Counted from the first letter of the stretch, positions 18,058 to 26,870 are shown. The stretch is 63,396 nt of DNA from Nonomuraea harbinensis (GCF_019396385.1 NZ_JAHKRN010000051.1:1-63396), one strand, 5' to 3'. Numbers and translations are program-made. Notes: generated from the sequence alone by a model not told the origin.

Positions 18058-18066
18058 TTATCCACA
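18058..18066 (+). promoter_or_regulatory. Perfect DnaA box
   Basis: TTATCCACA, the exact consensus, in the 63-bp gap between two convergent genes. A weaker TTGTGTACA follows at 18069. Binding by DnaA is plausible but untested. Confidence 0.4.
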
Positions 18067-18081
18067 GGTTGTGTACATCGT

Positions 18082-18825
18082 CTACAGATTCTTCCTCAGG
18101 AACGCGATGTCGTCCGCCTGGCCCTCCGCCGGAGTCTCCACCACGACCGGGGCCCCGGCCATCCGGCACACCTCCAGGATCAGCTCCGGGTCGATCCGCC
18201 CGTTGCCGATGTTGGCGTGACGGTCGGCGCCCGAGCCGAAGTCGTCGCGCGAGTCGTTGCAGTGGACCAGGTCGATCCGGCCGGTGATCGCCTTGACCCG
18301 GTCGACCAGCCCGAGCAGCTCCTCGCCGCCCGCGTGCGCGTGGCACGTGTCGAGGCAGAACCCGACGTCGAAGCCGTCGAGCGCGTCCCACAGCCGGGCG
18401 ATGCTCTCCAGCCTGCGGGCCATCGCGTTGTCGCCGCCCGCGGTGTTCTCGATCAGCACCGGGATCGGGCACTCCATGCGCTCGAACACCTTGCGCCAGT
18501 TGTCGAAGCCGACCTGCGGGTCCTCGTCCTTGCCGAGGTGGCCGCCGTGCACGATCAGGCCCTTGGCGCCGATGCTCGCCGCCGCCTCCAGGTGCTGGGC
18601 GAGCAGCTTGCGGCTGGGGATCCTGATCCGGTTGTTGGTCGTGGCGACGTTGACCAGATAGGGGGCGTGGATGTAGATGTCGACGCCCTCGACCGGCTGG
18701 GCGGGCAGCACGGGCTTCTTGTAGCCCTGGGGGTTGCCGAGGAAGAACTGCACGACCTCGGCGCCGACGGCCTCGGCGTGGGCCGTGATGTCGTCCTGGT
18801 GGACGTGAGCTCCGATGCGCACCAT
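18082..18825 (-). CDS. nfo: Endonuclease IV (AP endonuclease)
   Basis: 247-residue TIM-barrel AP endonuclease that cuts DNA 5' to abasic sites. Metal-site segments are all present: VHGGHLG, LIENTAGG, FCLDTCHAHAGG, HCNDSRDDFGSGADRHANIG and VVETPAE. Length is slightly short for the family (about 280). A TAGGCT element seven bases before the ATG (18838-18833 on the minus strand) suggests leaderless transcription. Confidence 0.92.
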   Translation of the reverse strand: MVRIGAHVHQDDITAHAEAVGAEVVQFFLGNPQGYKKPVLPAQPVEGVDIYIHAPYLVNVATTNNRIRIPSRKLLAQHLEAAASIGAKGLIVHGGHLGKDEDPQVGFDNWRKVFERMECPIPVLIENTAGGDNAMARRLESIARLWDALDGFDVGFCLDTCHAHAGGEELLGLVDRVKAITGRIDLVHCNDSRDDFGSGADRHANIGNGRIDPELILEVCRMAGAPVVVETPAEGQADDIAFLRKNL

Positions 18826-18898
18826 GTCATGGAGCCTATCCGTTTGACTGACCTGCGGCGGGGCAGTCGGCTTGCACCCCCTACCCCGAGGAGACGAT

Positions 18899-19078
18899 AT
18901 GACCCGCTGGCGCTGGCGGTCGTTGATCCTGCTCGTCTACGTGATCATCGGCATCTACGTGGCGTGGGTGTACGACTACATCACCCCGGCCATCCTGAGG
19001 GACGTCGCCGAGGCGCTGCTCGCCATCTTCCTCTGGTTCCTGGTCCTGCTCGGCGTGGACCTGCACATCGGAGGATGA
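18899..19078 (+). CDS. Small two-helix membrane protein
   Basis: 59 residues from ATG 18899, with GAGGAG upstream. Two hydrophobic helices (SLILLVYVIIGIYVAWVY and ALLAIFLWFLVLLGV) flank a short charged turn. There is no recognisable domain. It is convergent with the next small membrane gene, with a shared hairpin between them. Confidence 0.7.
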   Translation: MTRWRWRSLILLVYVIIGIYVAWVYDYITPAILRDVAEALLAIFLWFLVLLGVDLHIGG

Positions 19079-19088
19079 CCGATATCAC

Positions 19089-19120
19089 CGAACGGCCCCG
19101 GCTCCGGCCCGGGCCGTTCG
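19089..19120. terminator. Bidirectional GC hairpin between convergent small genes
   Basis: Perfect 10-bp arms, CGAACGGCCC at 19089-19098 and GGGCCGTTCG at 19111-19120, with a 12-base loop. It lies directly after the stop of the plus-strand gene and before that of the minus-strand gene. There is no long T run, as is usual in actinomycetes. Confidence 0.65.
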
Positions 19121-19122
19121 CT

Positions 19123-19434
19123 TTACGGAAGGTAGCCGCCGCCCGCGATGCCGAGCGCGACGCCGACGAACGCGGACACCATGCCGACGATGTTGAGCGA
19201 ACGCTGCGGCGTGGTCACCGAGACGTACTGCGAGTAGAAGCCGATGCCGAGACCGAGCGTGCCCGCCCAGGAAGCGACGACGTGCCCGCCGGGGAAGAAC
19301 AGGGATGCGAACGCGACGAGCCCGCACACCACCGCGGCCACGGCGAGGGTGTTCTCCACCGGATGCCGGCGGCCGTCGGTGTTGAGCGTGAGCCGGAACC
19401 GCTCGGTCTGGGCGGGCTGGAGGAAGTGTGGCAC
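19123..19434 (-). CDS. Small four-helix membrane protein
   Basis: 103 residues from GTG 19434, chosen because AAGGAGGT ends eight bases upstream. After a short hydrophilic start (PHFLQPAQTERFRLTLNTDG) come three to four hydrophobic helices. The family is unknown to me. It is divergent from rpsF. Confidence 0.65.
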   Translation of the reverse strand: MPHFLQPAQTERFRLTLNTDGRRHPVENTLAVAAVVCGLVAFASLFFPGGHVVASWAGTLGLGIGFYSQYVSVTTPQRSLNIVGMVSAFVGVALGIAGGGYLP

Positions 19435-19526
19435 TGCGGAGCACCTCCTTGGCTTTCTGACAGGCTTTCCCATCAGCGGGCTGCTGGTAACCTGGTCAGG
19501 CTGCGTTGTGATGGGAGACCCGTCAC

Positions 19527-19553
19527 CCCGGAGCGCCGAAGGGGGCGTCCGGG
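19527..19553 (+). promoter_or_regulatory. Hairpin in the rpsF leader, possible S6:S18 autoregulatory site
   Basis: CCCGGA-g-CGCC pairs with GGCG-TCCGGG around a six-base loop, giving a ten-pair stem with one bulge, 73 bases before the rpsF ATG. Ribosomal protein S6:S18 leader motifs occur at this place in many bacteria. The match to that motif is not verified. Confidence 0.35.
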
Positions 19554-19625
19554 TCAGACGTCAGCGTCCTCCTGTCACGGCAGAGCGTCGTGACCGCAAC
19601 AGTCCAGAGGAGGTAGGAGTCCCGC

Positions 19626-19916
19626 ATGCGTCGTTACGAAGTAATGGTCATTCTGGACCCTTCGCTCGATGAGCGCACCGTGGCACCGTCCCTCGACCAG
19701 TTCCTCACCGTGGTCCGCAACGACGGCGGCACCGTGGAGAAGGTCGACGTCTGGGGCCGTCGCCGTCTCGCCTACGACATCGACAAGAAGTCCGAAGGCA
19801 TCTACGCCGTCATCGACCTGTCCGCCGAGCCGGCCACGGTCAAGGAGCTCGACCGGCAGATGAACCTCAACGAGGGCATTCTGCGCACCAAGGTCCTGCG
19901 TCCGGACAACCACTGA
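19626..19916 (+). CDS. rpsF: 30S ribosomal protein S6
   Basis: 96 residues, full length, with the family start RRYEVMVILDPSLDER and GRRRLAYDIDKKSEG. AGGAGGTAGGAG precedes the ATG. It binds S18 on the 30S platform and is the first gene of the conserved rpsF-ssb-rpsR-rplI operon. Confidence 0.97.
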   Translation: MRRYEVMVILDPSLDERTVAPSLDQFLTVVRNDGGTVEKVDVWGRRRLAYDIDKKSEGIYAVIDLSAEPATVKELDRQMNLNEGILRTKVLRPDNH

Positions 19917-20009
19917 AGGAGCCGCTCGTAGCCCGGCTTTTTGTCGGGCCGCGACCGTAGTCTGAGCCGTAATCCCAAGCGAAGACGTGCAGGAAGGCGA
20001 GCGCAAGCC

Positions 20010-20570
20010 ATGGCAGCAGGCGACACCGTAATCACCCTCGTCGGCAACCTCGTCGACGACCCCGAGCTGCGCTTCACCCCGACGGGGCAAGCGGTGGCCC
20101 GGTTCCGCATCGCGTCCACTCCGCGCTTTATGGACCGCCAGACCAACGAGTGGAAGGACGGCGAGAGCCTCTTCCTCACCTGCAACGTGTGGCGCCAGGC
20201 GGCGGAGAACGCCGCCGAGAGCCTCCAGCGCGGGATGCGGGTCATCGTCCAGGGGCGGCTCAAGCAGCGCTCCTACGAGACCAAGGAAGGCGAGAAGCGC
20301 ACCGTCTACGAGGTCGAGGTCGACGAGGTCGGCCCGTCCCTGCGCAACGCCACCGCCAAGGTCAACCGCACCTCCCGGCAGGGTGGCGGCGGCGGCTTCG
20401 GCGGCGGCCCGGCCGACGACCCCTGGGCGTCCGCCACGCCCGCCCCGCCCCAGGGCGGCGGCTTCGGCGGTGGCGGCGGCTACCAGGGCGGCGGCCAGCA
20501 GCAGGGCGGCGGGTCCTCCTCCGGCGGCTTCGGCGGCGGTGGCGACTTCAGCGACGAACCGCCTTTCTAA
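20010..20570 (+). CDS. ssb: Single-stranded DNA-binding protein
   Basis: 186 residues from ATG 20010. The N-terminal OB fold (DTVITLVGNLVDDPELRFT, then FLTCNVWRQAAENAAESL) is followed by a Gly/Gln-rich linker and the acidic tip DFSDEPPF, which recruits replication and repair partners. The longer upstream frame is not needed. It lies in the rpsF operon. Confidence 0.96.
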   Translation: MAAGDTVITLVGNLVDDPELRFTPTGQAVARFRIASTPRFMDRQTNEWKDGESLFLTCNVWRQAAENAAESLQRGMRVIVQGRLKQRSYETKEGEKRTVYEVEVDEVGPSLRNATAKVNRTSRQGGGGGFGGGPADDPWASATPAPPQGGGFGGGGGYQGGGQQQGGGSSSGGFGGGGDFSDEPPF

Positions 20571-20636
20571 CCCACCAGAAATCCAGTCCGAGTCCATTCC
20601 CGCTTCTGACAGCGGGGCTCTGAGAGGAGCACCACG

Positions 20637-20873
20637 ATGGCCAAGCCGGCACTGCGCAAGCCCAAGAAGAAGGTTTGCCTGTTCTGCCACGACAAGATCT
20701 CCTACGTCGACTACAAGGACACGGCGCTGCTGCGGAAGTTCATCTCCGACCGCGGCAAGATCCGTGCGCGCCGGGTGACGGGAAACTGCACCCAGCACCA
20801 GCGCGACGTGGCGACCGCGATCAAGAACGCCCGTGAGGTGGCTCTGCTGCCCTACACGAGCACCGCGCGCTAA
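20637..20873 (+). CDS. rpsR: 30S ribosomal protein S18
   Basis: 78 residues. It has a CxxC pair (VCLFCHD), so this is the zinc-type S18, and the conserved ISDRGKIRARRVTGNCTQHQR. GAGAGGAG precedes the ATG. Actinomycetes often carry a second, cysteine-free S18 induced under zinc limitation; none is in this window. Confidence 0.96.
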   Translation: MAKPALRKPKKKVCLFCHDKISYVDYKDTALLRKFISDRGKIRARRVTGNCTQHQRDVATAIKNAREVALLPYTSTAR

Positions 20874-20887
20874 GGAGGTCTGTCGAC

Positions 20888-21334
20888 ATGAAGCTCATCC
20901 TCACCCACGAGGTCTCCGGCCTCGGCACCCCCGGTGACATCGTCGAGGTCAAGGACGGCTACGGCCGTAACTACCTCATCCCGCGCGGCTACGCCATGCG
21001 CTGGACCCGTGGCGCCGAGCGCCAGATCGAGTCCATCAGGAAGGCGCGCGACGCCCGCGAGATCCGCGACCTCGGCACCGCCAAGGAGGTCGCCGGCCAG
21101 CTCGGCGCCCTGCGCGTGCGCCTGGCCACCCGCGCCGGCGAGTCCGGCCGGCTGTTCGGCTCGGTCACCACGGGCGACATCGCCGACGCCGTGAAGGCCG
21201 CCGGCGGCCCGATCCTCGACCGCCGTCGCATCGAGATCGTCAACCCGATCAAGAGCACCGGCGCCCACAAGGTCACCGTCAAGCTGCACCCCGAGGTCTC
21301 GGCGTCCGTCGACGTCGAGGTCGTCGCGGGCTGA
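20888..21334 (+). CDS. rplI: 50S ribosomal protein L9
   Basis: 148 residues. The N-terminal rRNA-binding domain (KLILTHEVSGLGTPGDIVEVKDG, then GYGRNYLIPRGYA), a long linker helix and the C-terminal domain (LFGSVTTGDIADAV) are all present. AAGGAGG precedes the start. It is the last gene of the operon; a strong hairpin follows. Confidence 0.97.
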   Translation: MKLILTHEVSGLGTPGDIVEVKDGYGRNYLIPRGYAMRWTRGAERQIESIRKARDAREIRDLGTAKEVAGQLGALRVRLATRAGESGRLFGSVTTGDIADAVKAAGGPILDRRRIEIVNPIKSTGAHKVTVKLHPEVSASVDVEVVAG

Positions 21335-21354
21335 CACCAGGCCCCGGCCTCACC

Positions 21355-21394
21355 GGCCCCCTTCCCGTTCCGGCGGGGAGGGGGCCTGCCTTTT
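21355..21394 (+). terminator. Terminator of the rpsF-rplI operon
   Basis: GGCCCCCTTCCCG (21355-21367) pairs with CGGGGAGGGGGCC (21374-21386), 13 pairs with one G-T, followed by TGCCTTTTG. It lies 20 bases after the rplI stop. Confidence 0.75.
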
Positions 21395-21402
21395 GCCCCC
21401 TT

Positions 21403-21432
21403 TTGCCGCAGCCAGGGCCGCGCTCGTAGGGT
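21403..21432 (+). promoter_or_regulatory. Candidate promoter of the amino-acid ABC importer operon
   Basis: TTGCCG at 21403-21408, an 18-base spacer, and TAGGGT at 21427-21432. The expected start near 21439 gives a leader of about 110 bases. Confidence 0.4.
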
Positions 21433-21454
21433 CGTGTCCGTACTATGCCGCTCG

Positions 21455-21504
21455 CGCGGCCCTGTACGCGCAGGTGGGGGGACTTGATCCCCACCGTGGC
21501 CGCG
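21455..21504 (+). promoter_or_regulatory. Nested stem-loop in the leader of the ABC importer operon
   Basis: The outer stem CGCGGCC (21455-21461) pairs with GGCCGCG (21498-21504). The inner stem GGTGGGG (21473-21479) pairs with CCCCACC (21489-21495). Both are perfect. This may be a leader RNA controlling the operon. No known riboswitch is recognised. Confidence 0.35.
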
Positions 21505-21550
21505 TAGAATTCTCACGTTCTTCCTCTCGCGTTCCCCCTGGAGGCTCCCC

Positions 21551-22417
21551 ATGGCCCGTCCCTCGATGCTGATCGCGCTCGGTGCGCTGGCGGCCGCGAC
21601 CGTCGCCTGCGCGCCCGTCGACGAAACGGCGACGACGGCGGCGGCCTCTCCTACCTCGTCCACGGCGTGCACCAAGGACCAGCTCACGCTCGTCAACCAG
21701 GGCAAGCTGACCATCGGCACCGACAAGCCCGCCTTCGAGCCGTGGTTCAAGGACGACGACCCGGCCAACGGACAGGGGTTCGAGAGCGCCGTCGCGTACG
21801 CGGTCGCGGGGGAGCTGGGCTTCGACCGCGACGAGGTGCAGTGGGAGACGGTCAAGTTCGACACCGCGTTCGCCCCGGGCGAGAAGCGGTTCGACTTCGA
21901 CATCAACCAGGTCTCGATCACGCCCGACCGGGCCAAGGCCGTCGACTTCAGCAACGGCTACTACACGGTCAAGCAGTCCGTGGTGACGCTGGGCGACGGC
22001 AAGTTCGCCGGCGCCGCCTCGCTGGCCGAGCTCAAGGACGCCAAGATCGGCGTGCAGGTCGGCACCACCGCGCTGGACGCCGTCAAGAGCGTGATCCAGC
22101 CCAGCGCGGAGCCGAACGTCTACAACGAGCAGATCGACTCCATCAACGCGCTGAAGAACGAGCAGATCGACGCTCTGGTGCTCGACCTGCCGACGGCCTT
22201 CTACGTGACGGCGGCGCAGGTCGAGGGCTCCAAGATCGTCGGCCAGTTCGGCGCGACCGGCGAGACCCCGGAGGAGTTCGGGCTGGTCATGGAGAAGGGC
22301 AGCGGGCTCAAGTCCTGCGTGGACAAGGCCGTCGACAAGCTCAAGTCCAACGGTGACCTGGACAAGATCGAGCAGCAGTGGCTGAGCGAGGCCGCGGGCG
22401 CGCCGGAGCTGAAGTGA
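21551..22417 (+). CDS. ABC transporter substrate-binding lipoprotein (polar amino acids)
   Basis: 288 residues, SBP family 3. The signal peptide ends in a cysteine suited to lipid modification (LAAATVACAP), then NQGKLTIGTDKPAFEPWF, DFDINQVSITPDRAKAVDFS and KIGVQVGTTALDAV follow, as in glutamate/glutamine/cystine-type binding proteins. GGAGG lies upstream. The permease and ATPase genes follow with overlapping codons. The exact ligand is unknown. Confidence 0.9.
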   Translation: MARPSMLIALGALAAATVACAPVDETATTAAASPTSSTACTKDQLTLVNQGKLTIGTDKPAFEPWFKDDDPANGQGFESAVAYAVAGELGFDRDEVQWETVKFDTAFAPGEKRFDFDINQVSITPDRAKAVDFSNGYYTVKQSVVTLGDGKFAGAASLAELKDAKIGVQVGTTALDAVKSVIQPSAEPNVYNEQIDSINALKNEQIDALVLDLPTAFYVTAAQVEGSKIVGQFGATGETPEEFGLVMEKGSGLKSCVDKAVDKLKSNGDLDKIEQQWLSEAAGAPELK

Positions 22418-23262
22418 CCGCCGACCCGGTCTGGGTCAAGAGCGAACGCCAGCGCGAACGCGAGCGGGTTCTCGCGTCACAGGGCCGCCGCACGGCCTCG
22501 GTCGCGACGATCTCCACGATCCTGTTCGTCGCCCTGGTCGTCACCGTCGTGATCAGCGCACCCGGCTGGCCCCGGGTGCAGGAGACGTTCTTCGATCCGG
22601 AGATGTTCCTCGAATCGGTGCCGGCGGTCGCCGATGGCTTCCTGATCAACATCAAGATCTTCCTGATCGCGGAGCCGCTGATCCTGGTCGTTGGCCTGCT
22701 CGTGGCGCTGGCCCGCGGCACCAGGAGCCCCGCGCTCTTCCCGATCAGGGCGCTGGCCACGCTCTACGTCGACGTCTTCCGTGGCGTGCCCACGCTGCTG
22801 GTCATCCTCATGGTCGGGTTCGGACTCCCGGCACTGAAGCTGCAAGGCATCCCGAACGATCTGGTCACTCTCGGCGTCATCGCCCTGACGCTCTCGTACG
22901 GTGCGTACGTCGCGGAGGTGTTCAGGTCGGGCATCGAGTCGATCCACCCCAGCCAGGTGGCGGCGGCGCGCTCGCTGGGTCTGAGCCATGGCAAGGCCAT
23001 GCGTTTCGTGGTGCTGCCGCAGGCCGCCCGCCGGGTGGTGGTGCCGCTGCTGAACGACTTCATCTCCTTGCAGAAGGACACCTCGCTCGTGGCCACGCTC
23101 GGCCTCATGGAGGCGGTCCGGCAGGCGCAGATCATCGCCTCGCGGGAGTTCGACTACACGTCCTACCTGGTGGCGTCGCTGCTGTTCATCCTGCTGACGA
23201 TTCCGCTGGCCCGGTACACCGACCACCTGTCGGCGAAGGCGCGTAAGAGGCAGGGCTCATGA
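22414..23262 (+). CDS. ABC transporter permease (polar amino acids, HisM type)
   Basis: 282 residues from GTG 22414, which overlaps the lipoprotein stop (GTGA). A charged N-terminal helix of about 30 residues precedes five or six membrane helices. The EAA loop reads VAAARSLGLSHGKAMRFVVLPQAARR, the contact site for the ATPase. It is typical of single-permease importers of the His/Glu/Gln class. Confidence 0.92.
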   Translation: MTADPVWVKSERQRERERVLASQGRRTASVATISTILFVALVVTVVISAPGWPRVQETFFDPEMFLESVPAVADGFLINIKIFLIAEPLILVVGLLVALARGTRSPALFPIRALATLYVDVFRGVPTLLVILMVGFGLPALKLQGIPNDLVTLGVIALTLSYGAYVAEVFRSGIESIHPSQVAAARSLGLSHGKAMRFVVLPQAARRVVVPLLNDFISLQKDTSLVATLGLMEAVRQAQIIASREFDYTSYLVASLLFILLTIPLARYTDHLSAKARKRQGS

Positions 23263-24002
23263 GCGTGCTGACCATCCACAACCTGTGGAAAAGCTTCGGC
23301 GGCAACGTCGTGCTGCGCGGCATCGACCTGGAGGTCGAGCAGCACGAGGTGGTGAGCCTGATCGGCGCGTCCGGCTCGGGCAAGTCGACGCTGCTGCGCT
23401 GCGTCAACCTGCTGGAGACGGCCGACGACGGCACCATCCATCTCGACGGCGAGGAGATCACCGATCCGCGGGTCGACGTCGACGCGGTGCGCAGGCGCCT
23501 GGGCACCGTGTTCCAGGCGTTCAACCTGTTCCCGCACATGACCGTGATGGACAACATCACCCTGGCCCCGCGCCAGGTCCACCGGGTCGGCCGCGCGCAG
23601 GCCGAGGAGGAGGCGCACGAGCTGCTGCGGAGGTTCGGGCTGGCGGACAAGGCCGGGGCCTACCCGGACCGGCTCTCCGGCGGCCAGCAGCAGCGGGTGG
23701 CCATCATCAGGGCCCTGGCCACCAAGCCGCGGGTGATGCTGCTCGACGAGGTCACCTCCGCGCTCGACCCCATGCTGGTCGTCGAGGTGCTCGCCGTCAT
23801 CAGGGAGCTCAAGGAGTCGGGCATGACGATGATCCTGACGACGCACGAGATGTCCTTCTGCCGCGACATCTCCGACACCGTGTGCTTCCTCGACGGCGGC
23901 GTGCTGCTGGAGAAGGGCCCGCCGGAGAAGATCTTCACCGAGCCGGAGCACGACCGCACCCGCGCCTTCCTGGGCAGCGTGCTGGAGTCGGGCCGGTTCT
24001 AA
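23259..24002 (+). CDS. ABC transporter ATP-binding protein (polar amino acids)
   Basis: 247 residues with an ATGA overlap. Walker A is GASGSGKST, the signature is LSGGQQQR, Walker B is VMLLDEVTSALDP, and the H-loop is TTHEM. GlnQ/GltL-type. Its stop overlaps that of the convergent APC permease by four bases. Confidence 0.94.
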   Translation: MSVLTIHNLWKSFGGNVVLRGIDLEVEQHEVVSLIGASGSGKSTLLRCVNLLETADDGTIHLDGEEITDPRVDVDAVRRRLGTVFQAFNLFPHMTVMDNITLAPRQVHRVGRAQAEEEAHELLRRFGLADKAGAYPDRLSGGQQQRVAIIRALATKPRVMLLDEVTSALDPMLVVEVLAVIRELKESGMTMILTTHEMSFCRDISDTVCFLDGGVLLEKGPPEKIFTEPEHDRTRAFLGSVLESGRF

Positions 24003-25468
24003 CGCCGGTGCCTGCCCCGTCCGGGCGTCGCCGCGGCGGCCCGGCCGGGGTCGGCCAGCAGGCTGCGGTGTCTGCCGTACCCGAGGTAGACCAGCACCCC
24101 GAAGGCCATCCACAGGGCGAACCACGCCCAGGTGTGCACCTGCAGGTTCACCATCAGCCAGAACGTGGCGACCAGCGACAGGATCGGCAGCAGCGGCGAC
24201 AGCGGCACCCGGAAGCCGCGCTCCAGCTCCGGCATCCTGCGCCGCATCACGATCACCCCGGCCGCCACGAACATGAACGCGAACAGCGTCCCCATGACGA
24301 CGAGTTCCTGCATCGTGAGCACGGGCACGAACTCGGCCAGCACGATCGCGACCGCGCCGATCACCAGCGTCACCCGCGACGGCGTGTGGTAGGCCCGGCT
24401 GATCACCGCCAACCGGCGCGGGATGAGCCCGTCGCGCGCCATCGAGAACAGCACCCGGGTCTGCCCCACGAGCAGCACCAGGATCACCGTGGTCAGCCCG
24501 AGCACCGCGCCCACGTCGATGACGTGCGTCATCCACCCGGCGCCCACCGCCTGGAACGCGCTCGCCAGCGGCGCCTCCACCGAGATGCTCGTGTACGGGA
24601 CCATCCCCACCATGACGGCGGCCACCGCGATGTAGATCACCGTGGCCACGACCAGGCTGCGGATCATGCCCTTCGGCACCACCGTGCGCGGGTTCACCGT
24701 CTCCTCGGCCGCGGTCGCGACGATGTCGAACCCGATGTAGGCGAACGCGATCACCGGGGCGGCGGCGAACACTCCTGACCAGCCGAACGTCTGGCCCTGG
24801 CCGACGAACAGGTCCAGCACGGTCGCCGTCGGCGTGGTGACCGGCTGCGGCTCGGCGTGGAAGTCGCCGAAGTTCGCCACGTCCACGTACGTCGCGCCGA
24901 CCACGATGACCGCGCCGATGGCCAGCAGCTTCGCGGTCACCATCACCCACAGCGCGCGCAGGCCGATCCGCGCGCCGGCCGCCACGACCCCGGTCAGCAG
25001 CACCAGGATGACCAGGACGAGGACGTTCTCGACCACCTCGGGCCGGGGGACCCGCACGCCGAAGTTGCCGATGGCGCCCACGGTGATCTGCGCCCACGCC
25101 CGCGACACCACGGCCGCGGCCAGCTGCAGCTCCAGGATCAGCGCCCAGCCGATGATCCACGCCCAGATCTCGCCGAAGATGACGTAGGTGAAGGTGTAGG
25201 CGCTGCCGGAGGTCGGCATCGTCGACGACAGCTCGGCGTAGCACAGGCAGGCCAGCAGGCAGGCGATGCCCGCGATCATGAAGGACAGGATGACGCCGGG
25301 ACCGGCCTTCGTCGCCGCCATCTGCCCGGCGATGCTGAAGATCCCGGCGCCGATCATCACGCCGAGTCCGAGCACCACGAGGTCGGAGGTCCGGTACACC
25401 TGGGCCAGCGCATGGCGCGCGCCGGTGCGGAGGCCGGTCGCCTCGGCTGGTGGCAGCCGTCGCATCAT
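23999..25468 (-). CDS. APC family amino acid permease
   Basis: About 489 residues from ATG 25468; an in-frame TTG lies three codons upstream. It is a 12-helix amino acid-polyamine-organocation transporter with the helix 1 motif GVMIGAGIFSIAG and IGFDIVATAAEETVNPR, as in cationic amino-acid transporters (YfnA/CAT type). It lies back to back with the ABC importer but on the other strand. The substrate is inferred only at family level. Confidence 0.88.
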   Translation of the reverse strand: MMRRLPPAEATGLRTGARHALAQVYRTSDLVVLGLGVMIGAGIFSIAGQMAATKAGPGVILSFMIAGIACLLACLCYAELSSTMPTSGSAYTFTYVIFGEIWAWIIGWALILELQLAAAVVSRAWAQITVGAIGNFGVRVPRPEVVENVLVLVILVLLTGVVAAGARIGLRALWVMVTAKLLAIGAVIVVGATYVDVANFGDFHAEPQPVTTPTATVLDLFVGQGQTFGWSGVFAAAPVIAFAYIGFDIVATAAEETVNPRTVVPKGMIRSLVVATVIYIAVAAVMVGMVPYTSISVEAPLASAFQAVGAGWMTHVIDVGAVLGLTTVILVLLVGQTRVLFSMARDGLIPRRLAVISRAYHTPSRVTLVIGAVAIVLAEFVPVLTMQELVVMGTLFAFMFVAAGVIVMRRRMPELERGFRVPLSPLLPILSLVATFWLMVNLQVHTWAWFALWMAFGVLVYLGYGRHRSLLADPGRAAAATPGRGRHRR

Positions 25469-25556
25469 TGCGGACAAAGTGACACACCCCGCTCATGAGA
25501 CCCGCCCACAGTGCCTCACCACTTCCGGCGACAGCAAGCACGGAAGCGTCACGGTG

Positions 25557-26858
25557 CTAAGCCCCGACCACCAGCCAGGCGGAGCCGGCGGCGCGACGGG
25601 CCAGGGTGACGAGCCTGGCCACCATCCACACCCCGAGCGCGCACCACAGGGCCACGATGTCCATCCCGGACGCGAGGGCGGCGGCGGGCAGGTACGCCAG
25701 CGTCGTCCACACCCCTGCCCACGCCAGGTAACGCTGGTCACCGGCGCCGATCAGCACGCCGTCGAGCACGAACACCACCCCGCAGATCGGCTGGAACAGC
25801 GCCACCGGCCAGAGGACGGCGAGCAGCTGTTCGGTCACCTGCGGGTCGGCGTCGAACAGGCCCGGCAGCAGCGGCCGCGCCGCCAGCACCAGCAGCCCCA
25901 GCACCGCACCCGACCAGACGCCCCACGTCACCATCCGCCGCGTGGCCCGCCGGGTGGCCTCGACGTCCCCGGCGCCGAGCGCCCGCCCGGTGATCGCCTG
26001 CCCCGCGATGGCGATGGCGTCCAGCGCGAACGCCAGCATCGTCCACACCTGCGTGGCGATCGCGTACGCGGCCAGCTCGGCCTGCCCCATCCTGGTGGCG
26101 ATCACCATGGCGACCACCAGCACCACCCGCAGGCACACGGTCCTGACCAGGAGCGCGAACCCGGCCGTGCCCGCCTGGCGCACCCCCGCCGGGTCCGGCC
26201 GCAGGGGGACGCGCAGCCGCCGCGCGCCCTTGACCACGACCGCCACGTACACGGTCGCGCCGAGCGTCTGCGCCAGTACGGTGCCCCACGCCGACCCGGC
26301 GATGCCCCAGTCCAGACCCAGCACGAACCAGGCGTTCAGCACCGCGTTGAGCGCGAACGAGCCGACCGCCACCACCAGCGGCGTCACGGTGTCCTGGAGG
26401 CCGCGCAGCACTCCCGTACCGGCCAGCACCACCAGCATGCCCGGGGTGCCCAGCAGGCTGATCCGCAGGTACGTCACGGCCTGCTCGGCCTGGTCCGGGG
26501 CGGCGCCGAAGAGGTCCACCACCGGCGGCGCGAGCGGCCACATGACCGCGATCAGCGCCGCGCCGATGCCGAGCGCCAGCCAGATGCCGTCCACCCCGTG
26601 GCGCATCGCCCGCTCGTGGTGGCCCGCCCCGGTCTGCCGCGCCACCGACGCGGTCGTGCCGTACGCGAGGAACACACAGAGGTTCACCAGCGTCGTCAGG
26701 ACCGTGCCGGCCACGCCCAGCGCGCCCACCGCGGTGGTGCCCAGCCCGTGGCCCACGATCGCGTAGTCGGAGAGCAGGAAGAGCGGCTCGGCCACCAGCG
26801 CGCCGAATGCGGGCACGGCCAGCCGCAATATCTCCCTATCCTGGGGCGTAATGGGCAT
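25557..26858 (-). CDS. MATE family efflux transporter (DinF-like)
   Basis: 433 residues and 12 helices in two MatE repeats. AVPAFGALVAEPLFLLSDYAIVG begins the first repeat and TVLTTLVNLCVFLAYGTTASVAR follows. It exports drugs or metabolites using a Na+ or H+ gradient. In streptomycetes a MATE gene likewise sits between rplI and dnaB. CATAAT six bases before its ATG suggests a leaderless transcript. Confidence 0.9.
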   Translation of the reverse strand: MPITPQDREILRLAVPAFGALVAEPLFLLSDYAIVGHGLGTTAVGALGVAGTVLTTLVNLCVFLAYGTTASVARQTGAGHHERAMRHGVDGIWLALGIGAALIAVMWPLAPPVVDLFGAAPDQAEQAVTYLRISLLGTPGMLVVLAGTGVLRGLQDTVTPLVVAVGSFALNAVLNAWFVLGLDWGIAGSAWGTVLAQTLGATVYVAVVVKGARRLRVPLRPDPAGVRQAGTAGFALLVRTVCLRVVLVVAMVIATRMGQAELAAYAIATQVWTMLAFALDAIAIAGQAITGRALGAGDVEATRRATRRMVTWGVWSGAVLGLLVLAARPLLPGLFDADPQVTEQLLAVLWPVALFQPICGVVFVLDGVLIGAGDQRYLAWAGVWTTLAYLPAAALASGMDIVALWCALGVWMVARLVTLARRAAGSAWLVVGA

Positions 26859-26864
26859 TCATCG

Positions 26865-26870
26865 ATTATG
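26865..26870 (-). promoter_or_regulatory. -10 element of the MATE gene
   Basis: CATAAT on the minus strand, six bases upstream of the ATG at 26858. A TTGGCA lies 19 bases further upstream. Probably leaderless. Confidence 0.45.
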
